Shown: positions 1 through 10,303 of the stretch, one piece after another
Layout: every line of letters starts with the position of its first letter
Numbering within the stretch: the stretch's first letter is position 1
Program-made: the position numbers and the translations under genes
Origin: Cerioporus squamosus
Taxonomy: Eukaryota; Basidiomycota; Agaricomycetes; Polyporales; Polyporaceae
Assembly: GCA_022592435.1 (NCBI GenBank)
Contig: JABYQS010000116.1
Span: 1 to 64,000 of the forward strand
Length of the DNA stretch: 64,000 nt
Direction of reading: 5' to 3'
The notes under the pieces: generated by a model
Databases searched by the model: none
Told to the model about the DNA's origin: nothing
Seen by the model: only the letters and a program-made list of their open reading frames with translations

Positions 1-810
1 ACAACGTCTGTCTCCGATCCCAATGGCGAGCTTACGCTTGGCGGCATCAACAAACACAAGTTCACCGGTCCGCTTCAATTCGTGTAAGTCATGTAGCGCG
101 TGCACTCGAAATTTGACGCGGATGAACGTCCATCTCTTCGCGTATAGACCCATAACCTCGGCGTCCCCCGCAAGTTACTACGTCGGCATCGACCAAACCG
201 TCACTTATGGCCACTCGCACAAGCTCATCCTCGATACGACGGCTGGGATAGTCGATACCGGCACCACCCTCATCATGCTCGCCACAGGTGACCTCTCGCA
301 CTGTCTGGCCGCAAGACGTATGTGATACTAACTGAGACACCGCAGACGCGTACAATACGTATCAGAACGCTACCGGAGCAACGGTGGATGACAATACGGG
401 CCTCCTGAAGATTACGAATGACCAGTATGCGAACCTCAAGAGCCTCTTCTTCGAGATTGGCGATGTGAGTTGTTGCTTGTCTATGCCGCGAGATCATACT
501 CAGCTCAGCGTGCCGCAGACGAAGTATGAACTTGTTGCCAACGCCCAAATCTGGCCCCGTGCGGTATGTTTCTTGCATACTACTTGCTAAGTTGCTACTA
601 ACGAGCAGTTTTACTCAGCTCAACACCGCAATCGGCGGACAGCCTGATGACATCTTGCTCATTGTTGGAGACCTGGGTAGTCCCAGCGGTGAAGGCCTCG
701 ACTTCATCAATGGCTTCGCGTTCCTCGAGAGGTTCTATCATGTCTTTGACAGCGAGAACGGCCAGGCGGGCTTTGCTGCAACGCGCTTCACTCATGCTAC
801 CACTAACTGA
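1..810 (+). CDS. Aspartic protease (pepsin family A1, polyporopepsin-like), 3' part only
   Basis: This is the C-terminal lobe of a secreted pepsin-type endopeptidase; the start lies beyond the left edge of the window. The reading opens with TTSVSDPNGELTLGGINKHK and passes through introns at about 87, 287, 466 and 564. It contains VDTGTT at about 250-267, the second catalytic Asp motif of family A1. It ends in AATRFTHATTN and a TGA at 808-810. The exon layout and sequence match the complete protease at 2892-4744 step by step (NGELT, PITS-SPAS-YVGID, GLLKIT, AIGGQ, ERF-HV). The first catalytic Asp is not visible because that part is missing. Enzymes of this family are secreted and digest protein at acidic pH; that role is inferred from the family. 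Function is secure, exon ends are approximate. Confidence 0.85.
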
Positions 811-2791
811 GTTTGGGGATCACCTGGACGGCTGTACATATGTGATTGGAATGTTCCGTGTACGCTAGCATGTTCAGGAGAGTCCGAATCCACTCGTTCA
901 TGGCCTCCAGCCTGAGACATTTGGGCGCTTGCAGCCTCATTAGCGCGAAGCGGCCCAGTCCGGTCGGACCGGAGAAGTTAACCAGCAACGTCGACTCCGA
1001 ACTCGTCTTCTACTGGCAAGTGACCACTGCACCCTGACCATGTCCTTGACTGATCTGCTGCAAGATAGAGAGTCGGCGTACCTAACTATCTCTGTTCCCA
1101 GCCTCGCATGGTCCGACATCGCGTTCCACCGACCACTGGCAATCGGCACTACCTCTGATCGTCGGACTCGAATCGGCGACGCATCCCACAACATCGGCAG
1201 AAACCGCGATCTCTCAGACTTGGCGATATAATGAACACAACTTGCGGGACATGTCATTGACCCCCGTGAACCGCCGGGGAACATTTGAGCTGCACCAATG
1301 TGCATGGAAGCGCACTGACTCGTCGATTGCCCGCATCATCCGTGTGGTCCTCCGGTCTTCGCAAACTGGGCGTCCTTGCTCGCTCGAGAACATTGTAATC
1401 TATCCGAATGGCTGTGCCACATGATGGCAAGAAGCAGGTAAGTAGTGTCCTGTAGCTGCACAGTGCATGTGGCCTAGCCGTTCCAAAGGAGGGCGCATCC
1501 TTTGCAAGCGTAGCACCTCGTAGCACTGACTCCACCTACCCTATCTTAGGCTGGTTCTCTCCCGATCTGGCGGATTCGGCGACCGGACACAACCAGTAAG
1601 TGTATGGATTTCCCTACATGCGCCGGTACTCACCGCTCCCGTTCTAGAACCTCCTTGCTCCATGCACCTGTCTAGATCATACGCTGGCCTGCCGGATCCC
1701 TGCAACAAAGCCTTCGGCGCTGAACGCCATTGGTCGCAATCGCAAGCGTGGCGGTAGTTGTGGCGCCAGTCATGCGACGCCGTCGGAGATGGTGCACCAA
1801 GTCTGTTTGTTGTGGAGGTCGGTTGCGGGCATCATCGAGGCGATAGGTACGTCCATCCGGCCGCGACTCTTCCGAATGGTGGCTGGGCCTTGCTCATCCA
1901 CTGCGTGTCCATCACTACTGCCAATAGCGGTTGCTATACTTACTCCCGTTCCGTCTTCGCCTTGTATGACGCCGGGTGCCACGAACGCAGGTCGCTAGCA
2001 TGCGTGGCTACTTGCTTTCATTCAACCTTTTGTCTATGTACGTATGTATGCATAAACTCCCCGATCACTGTTTCACCGAGATCGCAATGCACGCACTCAC
2101 ATCTTTCCCCCAATTAGATGTATGACTCGCTATAGCAATCGCGCTTCAGCCATTGGTACCTATTGGTACTCAGCTGATACTACGTCCGTGGCCTTCAAAT
2201 GACGCATGGACGACATGGGGGGCTTCAAGCTCGACGGTCGATCATCCTCTGGCAGAAGAATTGCTTCACTGCATAGCTCTGTCCTTTCTCTAGTCTAGAG
2301 GGCGCGGTCGAGCTAGACCTCTGATGTGAGTCTTGTTACCAGTCGCATCTCGGAGAGCGCTGATGCATGTCGTTCGCCTCTTTTCCAGAAGACTGGAAGA
2401 GCGCTGTTAGCCTCCGGATGATGTCATGCTTCCGAAACTGTTCGCCTGTCACAACCCACCGTGGCTCGGCGGTCGGGACATTGCTTCGACCGCTGCTCAT
2501 GCTTCGATCTGTCAACCACGCCTCTTTGGTAAGCATGTTTTACTTGCGTCTCGGACCGCCATAAGGACGCGCTCGTGGTGCAGCCTATCAAAGACGGCCT
2601 CGTTCGTTGTTGTGCTCGAATTGCCATCGATACATTCCCGACTTGGGTGCGGTCGGGCGGCTAGGATTGGGGAATCGAAGGTGTTGATGGGACTTCCTCT
2701 TTCTGACAAGTCCGTATGCGATTCACGGAGCTGACAGACGTCCCAGTTTCAGGACGGGTCCTTCTGTACACTCATGACGCCCACATACGAC
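811..2791. other. Intergenic region between the two protease genes
   Basis: About 2 kb with only short, frame-inconsistent open stretches on both strands. I see no recognisable protein motif, repeat array or transposon end. It presumably holds the terminator of the first protease and the upstream promoter region of the second. Confidence 0.5.
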
Positions 2792-2798
2792 TATATAA
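2792..2798 (+). promoter_or_regulatory. TATA-like box of the second aspartic protease
   Basis: TATATAA lies 94 bp upstream of the ATG at 2892, a usual distance for a fungal core promoter with a short 5' UTR. Confidence 0.5.
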
Positions 2799-2891
2799 CG
2801 AGCGACATTCAACGCCTCAAAGCATAGCGACAGTTCGTTGCTCTTGCCCCATTCCCACTCTGCAGCCCAACCTATCCCTCCTTCGTACACG

Positions 2892-4744
2892 ATGCTCGCC
2901 AAATTGCGCCTCTTCTCTGCCGTCGTGCTTGCTCTGACCCTTCCGCTCCTCGCGGCAGCGTTCGTCGTCGACCGAGATGCTGCACGCATCACGCTGCCCG
3001 TCGTCAAGCGCGTGAACATGACGGGTAATGCAAAGCTGGCCGAGGTTGACCAGGCACGTGCCAGGGCACTCCGTGCACGCGTTGAGGACCGATACCAAGC
3101 CGAGTCCCCGTCCGCTGACCCTGTGGACAACACGGCCGTCTCGTATCTCGCCGCGGTATGTCGTCCATCTCTCGACTCGCAGTCGCGGCTTGCCTGTTCC
3201 TATCGGATGCTGATCGGGTTGCAGGTGGGTGTCGGTTCACCGCCTAAGACTTGTGAGTGTTCGGACACTACTATCTCCGCTGGTGAAAACCGTAGGATGA
3301 ACGGAGCATCATAGTCAATCTTATCGTCGATACCGGGAGCTCCAACACTTGGGTCGGAGCGCAGGAGAATCCGTCATATAACCCTCATGGGAAGCTTCCT
3401 CAGGGCACGGTGGTACGTCTCGGGAATCGTGTTGTGCTACGTTGCCAGTTCAAGGTCTCTTTCAGCTCGTCAGTTATGGATCGGGATTCTTTTTTGGTAC
3501 GTGCTTAACTTACTATATATGGAGCGCTGACCCATGATTGCAACATGTAGGCCGGGAGTATAGTGATGAGGTCACGCTAACCCCAGATCTCGCCATAAGT
3601 AATCAATCTATCGGCGATGCAACGTACGCCTATGGATTCAACATTGGGACCGATGGAATCCTTGGGTGAGTGTCTACATGCCCCGGTTAATTTGTTCGTT
3701 GACGCGCCCACCACGGCCCACCGTAGTCTTGGTCCGTCTGGTCTCACTTGCGGTGAGGAGTAGTGTGTGCCGGGACCGAAGATCTGGCAGTCTGATGTCT
3801 TCTTTGCATTCTAGGAACTGTAACCACGCTCCCACCGACGGATGGTTGCGAGCCGACCGTCACTGACAACGCGTTCACCCAAGGCCTCATTAACGCCCAA
3901 CTAGTCGGCATTTCGTTTGCGCCCACAACGAACCTGTCTGACACCAATGGAGAGCTCACGTTCGGCTCTATAGACCAAACAAAGTACACAGGTTCTCTCG
4001 ATTATGTGTAAGTAGCTTCACCTTGGTGTTTCAAGCATTCGAGGTCCTGGTACGAACTGGCGTCCGTCTGCTTCGCTTATAGACCTATCACCTCGACCTC
4101 CCCAGCAAGTAAATATGTCGGTATTGATCAGAAGATCACTCACGGCTCGAACGATACGCCCATCCTCAACTTGACCTCTGGCATAGTCGATACCGGCACT
4201 ACCCTCATCATACTCGCCACAGGTGACCCTAATGACTTCCTGACCGCAGGATATGATAGTAACCACAGCGCCGCAGACGCCTTTAAAGCTTATCAGGCCG
4301 CTACGGGAGCAACTCCGGATACTACCACTGGCCTTTTGAAGATCACCAAAGCCCAGTATGAGAGCCTCCAGAGCCTTTTCTTCCATATTGGCGATGTGAG
4401 TGCTCGCTCGTCAATCCTGGTCTGCTATTCACTCACTTCTTGCAGAAAACATACGAGTTAACTGCCAACGGCCAGATCTGGCCCCGTGCGGTATGTTCCG
4501 TATCAATCACTTGCCCAATACATGACCTCAACGGACCATGACACGATTTAAGCTCAACGCCGCGATTGGGGGACAGAGCCAAGATATCTACCTCGTTTTT
4601 GCCGACATGGGCTCGTCCAGCGGTACAGGCCTCGACTTCATCCTCGGCCAGACATGGCTCGAGAGGTTCTTCCATGTCTACGACAGCGGGAACAACCGAG
4701 CGGGCTTTGCTACATCGCCCTTCACTAAAGCCACCAGTAACTGA
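2892..4744 (+). CDS. Aspartic protease (pepsin family A1, polyporopepsin-like), complete
   Basis: A complete secreted pepsin-type protease. The ATG at 2892 begins a signal peptide (KLRLFSAVVLALTLPLLAAA), followed by a propeptide with KRV and AVEDRY-like basic segments. The first catalytic motif is VDTGSSNTW at about 3325-3352, and the second is VDTGTT at about 4187-4205. Introns can be placed at about 3156-3224, 3253-3314, 3412-3466, 3498-3550, 3666-3815, 4008-4084, 4222-4280, 4396-4445 and 4490-4552. The protein ends FATSPFTKATSN with a TGA at 4742-4744. Known members are extracellular acid proteases of wood-decay fungi. The upstream neighbour is a tandem paralogue in the same orientation. 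The start is chosen because it gives the signal peptide and follows a TATA box at the expected distance. Confidence 0.9.
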
Positions 4745-5820
4745 CTTTCTCTCAATGGGAGGGACCTGGAAGCGGAGTTGGAGGTGATATGCAGTGGACG
4801 TTGTGCGTAGTTGATACGGTGGCATGTCTTGGATATTCGGAGGTTGCAATTGGGAGACAGCTTGAAGGCGGCCGGTGCACCCATCATTCAGATGCCCGAA
4901 ATAGCTATCATATACATTGTTGTGTTCTCCGCATCGCTGTAGGTTCTTTCTAGCTCGTCACGATACGCCGCTTTGGTGCCGGAAACGAAGCGCTACATCA
5001 GTAGTCACCGTCCGGTGGGCACGGTCAATATACGGAGACGGGCATGGTCGGAGGACTCCGGAGAGCAATTTGGGTAAGTACGACGCCCAAAGGCCACCTG
5101 CCGATCGTGGGAATATTGCCCAGATACAGAAACTTAGAGTCCTGGGCCACCAACCCCCAGGAGCCAGGTTGCCAGCAGGCATATCGTTGTCGAAATCGAG
5201 CCTATATTACAACGGTAAGTAAGCCATAGCAACGACGATGCTTGTTGATTATACTGACAAGATGTGGACTTGTGGAGCTCCTCTTCCACCATCCACCACC
5301 ATGGTGCGATTTCCCACGGTCCCTGGCTCCTAGGAGCAGCCATACCGTGGGTCTGTTACCCTCGAAAAGACGCAAAGAGACATGTTTTCGACATGTATTG
5401 GCAGACGAGGTGTCCGTCTTTGAGGTTCCCCCAACGAGCCAGCGTGCAAACGCGTCCGAGTGCATAGCTCGAAGGAGACTTGATCTCGTAAGCCTCACGG
5501 GCTTGTGCTCTGCCAATAGCACTGACACCTGCACTGGCGAGTCTAGCTAGACCCACCCCCCTCGTGTATATATACAGAGGATCTTGAGGTAGCCAACCTC
5601 CTCTCAGCGATCGAGACAGCAATATCTCCCTCAGGGAGTGCCAGCGCGACAATGACGCCAGAGCGCGCGAGGCGCTGGGAGGCACTACTGTGCCCTGAAC
5701 CCTGACCCTCGTGGCCCCCCGAGATCCCCGACCCTCGAGAAGAAACGTGGCTGTGCGAGCCAGGAACCAAGCCGCGTGTCCAGAACCACATGGCCCGACG
5801 ATGACGGCGGGCTAGGTCAA
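4745..5820. other. Intergenic region
   Basis: No convincing gene. The longest open frames on the two strands overlap one another and lack domain-like sequence. A TATATATA tract lies at about 5566-5574, far from any supported start codon. Confidence 0.45.
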
Positions 5821-5976
5821 GACCACCTGACTGACTGGCAAGCTCTGCATCACGCGTAAAAGTCACGTGATCCCGAAAAAAGCGGAAAGCACCTCCCAGA
5901 TCACCTGAGTGATTGGCAAGCTCTGTATCATGCGTCGGAGTCACGTGAACCCAAAAAACGCGTCCTAACATATAGA
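5821..5976. repeat. 78-bp imperfect tandem repeat, two copies, each with TCACGTGA
   Basis: Copy 1 (5821-5898) and copy 2 (5899-5976) share CACCTGA, TGGCAAGCTCTG, the palindrome TCACGTGA (5863-5870 and 5941-5948) and an A-rich tail. CACGTG is the usual core of fungal bHLH binding sites (Cbf1/Pho4 type). The repeat sits 330-480 bp upstream of ORF A, so it may be an upstream activating region; that role is inferred. Confidence 0.6.
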
Positions 5977-6305
5977 AGTCATGTGTGTAGGAGGCGGCGG
6001 AGCATAGATACTTAAACCCCTCCTTGCTACTGAGGTCTCCTTGCTTGCCTGCTGGCCTCGCAACGCATCCTGTCCTTACCCCGTCTCTTCGCTTCCCTAA
6101 CGGCGTGTCCTGTCCTTACCCTACCCTTCACTCGCTTGTACGCTGCCGAATAGCTCTCAACCGATCACACTCCTTCTGACGCTTGCAGGGGACAGACAGT
6201 TTCACATAAATTCGGACTTTGAAAAAGGAACGGGATGCCACGTCTCACCACTACCACCACCAGCACCTAAATCCACCGCCTGCAAGGACGAGACAAAGAC
6301 CAGCA

Positions 6306-6872
6306 ATGCTCGCATTCCCCAGAACCATCATCCCACCACCGAAACGACTCCCTCGCCTCCTACTTGTCGCACGATGGAAGGGCACTACATCTCCAAGCCG
6401 TGGAGGAGGACGAGGGGACCTGAGGCATGTCTACGACCTGGTGGTCCTGCCGGACGAGCCTATCACAATAGGCAGGCAAGTCAGAATACTAGCCACCACG
6501 CCCATCGCATTCTGCTTACCGCAAGTCCCGCCTAACCAGTACGACACGTACGACCCGCATGTCGTAGGGAGAGTGACAGGAGTGGTTAGGACGGAGGAGG
6601 GTCACTTTCGGGCGAGTATAACCAACGCCTGTAGAGGGAATGCAGTGGTAGAAGTGGACCTGGTCTACCCTGACCTGAAGGAAGCCTTGAAAAAGGCTGG
6701 CTGCCATCGGAGACCCGGGAGAAATCAGGGATCGAGCGGAGAGTCGGACGGCCGAGACGAGGAGAGAGAACTGAGCATGCTCTCATGCATGAGACCATGG
6801 CCAATACGGGAAGAATGTCGGGGCACAAGATGCAGTCTTACGGCCGGTCCGAGTGAATTTATGTACATATGA
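6306..6872 (+). CDS. Uncharacterised small protein with YDPH...GNAV..VDL motif (ORF A)
   Basis: A single open frame of 188 codons; I do not recognise a named family. It is supported by a second copy in this window, ORF B at 21444-22121 on the minus strand. Both share, in order: A-WKG near the N-terminus, H-Y followed by L-P--P---G--VR-LA, YDPHV-G-V, and N-C-GNAV--VDL-P. In ORF A the conserved core runs from about residue 22 to residue 125. The tail after that is Arg/Glu/Gly-rich and not conserved. There is no signal peptide or membrane segment. The ATG at 6306 gives a Pro/Arg-rich leader before the core. The family is probably carried or spread by mobile DNA, because both copies sit in transposon-rich sequence. 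Molecular function is unknown. Confidence 0.55.
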   Translation: MLAFPRTIIPPPKRLPRLLLVARWKGTTSPSRGGGRGDLRHVYDLVVLPDEPITIGRQVRILATTPIAFCLPQVPPNQYDTYDPHVVGRVTGVVRTEEGHFRASITNACRGNAVVEVDLVYPDLKEALKKAGCHRRPGRNQGSSGESDGRDEERELSMLSCMRPWPIREECRGTRCSLTAGPSEFMYI

Positions 6873-8067
6873 AATGCCGCAAGGCAGACTATTTACCCCT
6901 GCACGGGCAAGGAAGGCAGAGAGGGATAACGTGAGTGAGTCGAGAACCACGGATATGAAAGACAAGCAAGGCTGAGCACCTGCGAAACGGTCCCTGCCGG
7001 CTAGGAAGGACCTCCCAGATGAGTCAGGAACAGCAGGTGACATAGCGACGATGAACGCGCGCCGCCCAACTGGGTATCTGCGTCTAGAGCAGTTGTCATA
7101 TGAGCCAGGCTACCCTACGGAACTTGTACGATAAGGACCGACCGGCATCTGACTCAGACACCCTCGAACCGCGAAGGAGGGCCGGCAACTGCTGCGGTCT
7201 CCTGCCGAAGAAGCGCAACACTCCAGATATTTCTGCACGGAGAAGTATTAGCGGAGGGAGTGCGCTCCTGAGCAAACGAAAGGGTTAGCAGGAGCTCTGC
7301 GTGAGGCAAGCTGATGCACGAACGTAGGGGCAAGGCGACAAGATGAAAGGGACACGACACTTTTGTCTAGAGCTGGGCGCGAATGCGGAATGGACGAGGC
7401 TGGTCATGCGAAAGGCAAGTAATGCGAAACGGGACGCGACACTGCCGGAGATGCGCCTGAGGTCGTACGGTTCCAGGGTGGATGAAGGTGAAGCAGGAAG
7501 CTGCGTCAGAAGCGTATGCAATCTAGTTTTGATAGAGCGAGATCAGCATTTGAAGAACGGACTATGCTGGAACGTACGGTGCGGCGTGTGGCAAAACAAA
7601 TGGCCGCTACGCCATCCACGGTTGGCTTAGCAGGGTACCCCTGCACGGCAATGGCACGGCGCACTTTCGGGCGCGACATCATGACTCGGGACGTCGGGAG
7701 ACGGGAGTTTCTAACCACAGTCACTTGAGAGACGCGTACGATCAGATAAGGCGCCCTTGCTGACGCTCGACCGGTCGAGACGCTGAAGCGGGAAGTCGCA
7801 AAGGCGCTGCGAAGCAGCTGGAGTGAAGGAGCGCGACAGAGGTACTCATAATCCTCACCTAGCTTGCGGTTGGCGAGCTACAGCGGAGGAGTAGGTGGCG
7901 CCTGAAGGAACACTGAACAACAGCCGCTCACCGATGTAGAGCCCTATGCCATGAGATCTCCACGAGCCCCGTTGGAGGCGAGCATGGCTCAGTCGCCCGC
8001 TGACGAGGAACAGCCTAGAATCAGCCTTTCGAGCCGACGGGTGGAGTGTACCTGAACGCAACGATTG
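6873..8067. other. GA-rich non-coding or decayed stretch downstream of ORF A
   Basis: Purine-rich on the + strand with many short open frames, none domain-like. Its position and composition resemble the stretch downstream of ORF B when that is read on the minus strand. It is interrupted at 8068 by the hAT-like element. Confidence 0.35.
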
Positions 8068-8075
8068 GCTGGTGT
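8068..8075. repeat. Left 8-bp target-site duplication of the hAT-like element
   Basis: GCTGGTGT directly precedes the terminal inverted repeat. The identical octamer directly follows the right end at 8677-8684. Confidence 0.9.
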
Positions 8076-8676
8076 TAGTGCTGCAGGGTCGGGTCCCATG
8101 ACCGGAAAATGACTGGAACCTGACCCGACCTGAGCAAAAATGACTGGACCATAACCACAAAGGTAGCAGTCAGGTCGCCAGTTAGGTCGTGGTCATGATT
8201 TTTGAGCCAATATCTATGACTGGACACGACTGATGATGACCAGTCATGACCAGTCATTTTTGCTCTACCAATGACCTGGTTATAGGTGCCTTTGACTGGT
8301 AATGACCGGTCATAACCAGTTAAAATCAGTCCCAACCAAGCTATACCAGGTAAGAGCACATATATTGTATAGCCCTTTGGATTTGAAGTCATCAAGATGA
8401 TCATTTAGAAAGTATCTTAGACTTGTATGAGGCTGATCACCTCTTGATCACGACTCCTCCAACTTTCTTGGGTAGTTATGACTGGTCTTAACTGGTTATA
8501 ACTGATCATCAGTTTTGACCGGTCAAAACTGCAACTTGACTGCAGTTAGGTCAGGTCGTACCGCTGTACTACTTCCAGTCCAGTCATAAGACTGAAGGAC
8601 CGGTCATGTCCAGTCGTAGGTCAGGTCATGGCTCTGGATGGCCAATAACCTGACCCGACCCGACCCTGCAGCACTA
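8076..8676. mobile_element. Non-autonomous hAT-like DNA transposon (601 bp)
   Basis: The ends form a perfect 20-bp terminal inverted repeat: TAGTGCTGCAGGGTCGGGTC at 8076-8095 and its reverse complement at 8657-8676. The element is flanked by identical 8-bp duplications (GCTGGTGT). An 8-bp duplication and a CAGGG-containing end are the usual signature of the hAT superfamily. The interior has no long open frame. It is packed with short motifs on both strands (TGACTGG/CCAGTCA, GACCGGTCA, AGGTCAGGTC), like the subterminal transposase-binding repeats of hAT elements. It therefore depends on a transposase made elsewhere. The intact ends and duplications suggest a fairly recent insertion. Confidence 0.9.
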
Positions 8677-8684
8677 GCTGGTGT
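8677..8684. repeat. Right 8-bp target-site duplication of the hAT-like element
   Basis: GCTGGTGT, identical to 8068-8075. Removing the element plus one octamer restores a continuous pre-insertion sequence. Confidence 0.9.
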
Positions 8685-9398
8685 ACGGAAAGGGAGTCGC
8701 CGTTGAGAGGTGAGAAGTTTTCGATGGAAGGAGGATCCTGGAAGAAAGCATTAGCAGCCTGAGCTTGCGTGATAGACAAGTGTCAAGAAGAAGCGAGCAA
8801 GGACAAATGGGTCTGCTGGCTGCGAGTAAGCGTGGGCGAGAGCAGAGAGCTGCACCCAGAACACTCTGGAAGGGAGGTTTAGGACGAGTTGCAACGGTGC
8901 CAGCAGAATGTGCACAAGCAGCAGGAAAGGGCAAACCGATGGGCTATGCGTCGGAGAGCGAGGAAGCAGGAGTCAACAATGGCGGGACGCAGAAGAAGCC
9001 AAAGTGTACCTTCTCAACACTTTTAGAAAGTGGTAGCGCCCGGTGTCGGATAATCGAGCTCCGATGCTTCCGGTGTCGCGTGCTGTGACACGACACGCCG
9101 GAATCGGAACTCTGTCTACTCTGTATCCGCTTCCTCTTGCTCAGACTCTATGGCCGGGCAACTTGGAGGTACGGACTAGCGAGCAATGGACGTCTTACGA
9201 CTAACAACAATGGCAGGCTGGATGATGGGGCGCGGGCAGCTGTCGCGACATGTTGCGCAGACTCGGGAGGCGAGACGAAGGGTAGTCCATGGCCAGCTGG
9301 AGACACGCTCCCGCACCCCCAGTCTCCCCTTGTCCTCTCGCACCTGCACCCAAACCAGTCAACAGCGCTTTTCACCCCATTTCACCTGCCCATCCAGC
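8685..9398. other. Region between the hAT-like element and the Gln/Pro-rich gene
   Basis: No supported gene. An imperfect inverted repeat lies at 9061-9107 (CCGAT-TCCGG-TGTCG arms), probably a hairpin-forming relic. The last 200 bp are C-rich and pyrimidine-rich, typical of a fungal promoter and 5' UTR ahead of the ATG at 9399. Confidence 0.35.
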
Positions 9399-10053
9399 AT
9401 GTCTCATCGTCCAACCCCGAACGAGGCCCGAGCGCAGATATCAGATGCGTGGACACCGAACGGGGCACGCATCCTCGCCTTTGCGACACCGACCCCGACG
9501 CCGCAAACCGATGCTGGTGCACCTACGACTCCCCAAAACGCGGCTCATGCCACGAACGTCGCACTCACCCCGCTGGTGATTGATGACACTCTCGACCAGC
9601 AGGGAATGTATCCGTTCCTGCAGCGCTCGCAAGCCTACGACCAGGCTGTCCTGCAGACGGACGAAGCGCGTGCTCGAGACCAAAACCGGGTTGCTACGAC
9701 GGAAGAACTGACGCGTGCAGCGCAGTCGATTGCTGCAGACCCTCCGTCGAACCTTGCTCAGCAGCAATCTGCTTTCCAGCAGTTGCATCTCCCGCTGCAC
9801 TTCCTTGTGCAGCAAGTCCCGACGCACCACCAGCCCCAGCTCCCCGAAGCCCCGCACTCGGACACCCTGCTCGACGAACACGATCTGAACGTCGGAGCAG
9901 CCAGCCAGGACGCTGTAGGAGATGTGGTATGGGTCGGGCCAAACATGATCCTAGACGACGAGCTCCCGGTGAGTACTATGTCGCTGGAACCCCACCACCC
10001 TCCTTCGTCGCCGCTGCCTCGAGCAGTACGTGCCTTGACGAGCGCGACAGCTG
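9399..10053 (+). CDS. Gln/Pro/Ala-rich hypothetical protein, 5' part, cut by the LINE
   Basis: The ATG at 9399 opens a frame that begins MSHRPTPNEARAQ and is rich in Gln, Pro, Thr and Ala. It contains a helix-prone stretch around RSQAYDQAVLQTDEARARDQ. A consensus donor (CCG followed by GTGAGT) at 9968/9969 probably ends exon 1. The sequence then meets the T18 tract at 10054-10071, which is the tail of the minus-strand LINE, so any remaining exons are separated or lost. No domain is recognised and no signal peptide is seen. It could be a broken host gene or the first ORF of another element, since it lies downstream of ORF A much as LINE ORF1 lies downstream of ORF B. Low certainty that it is expressed. 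Confidence 0.4.
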
Positions 10054-10303
10054 TTTTTTTTTTTTTTTTTTGGTGGAGCGCAAGTTGTCCCGAGCCGCAT
10101 TGGTCCCCAGAAGGGCTTGTCATGCAGCTCTCGGCCAATGAACATTGACCAGACGCGCTAGGTAGCGCCTCCTAGGCTCGAAGCCTTGGACGCGTTACCA
10201 ATAAATAGGGAGATCCACCGCGAGGAAATGCGTTTACGCACGTAGTGTGGGACTCGAAACGTAGGGGGTGAGGGAGGACGATGCAGGGGGCCATCGTCCT
10301 CAC

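Noticed and set aside
9061..9107. Imperfect inverted repeat considered as a transposon end
   Set aside because: Arms contain gaps, and no partner end or target duplication was found.
9758..10145. Minus-strand frames through the T18 tract (poly-Lys)
   Set aside because: The Lys run is the translated LINE tail; the frames are antisense to the Gln/Pro-rich exon.
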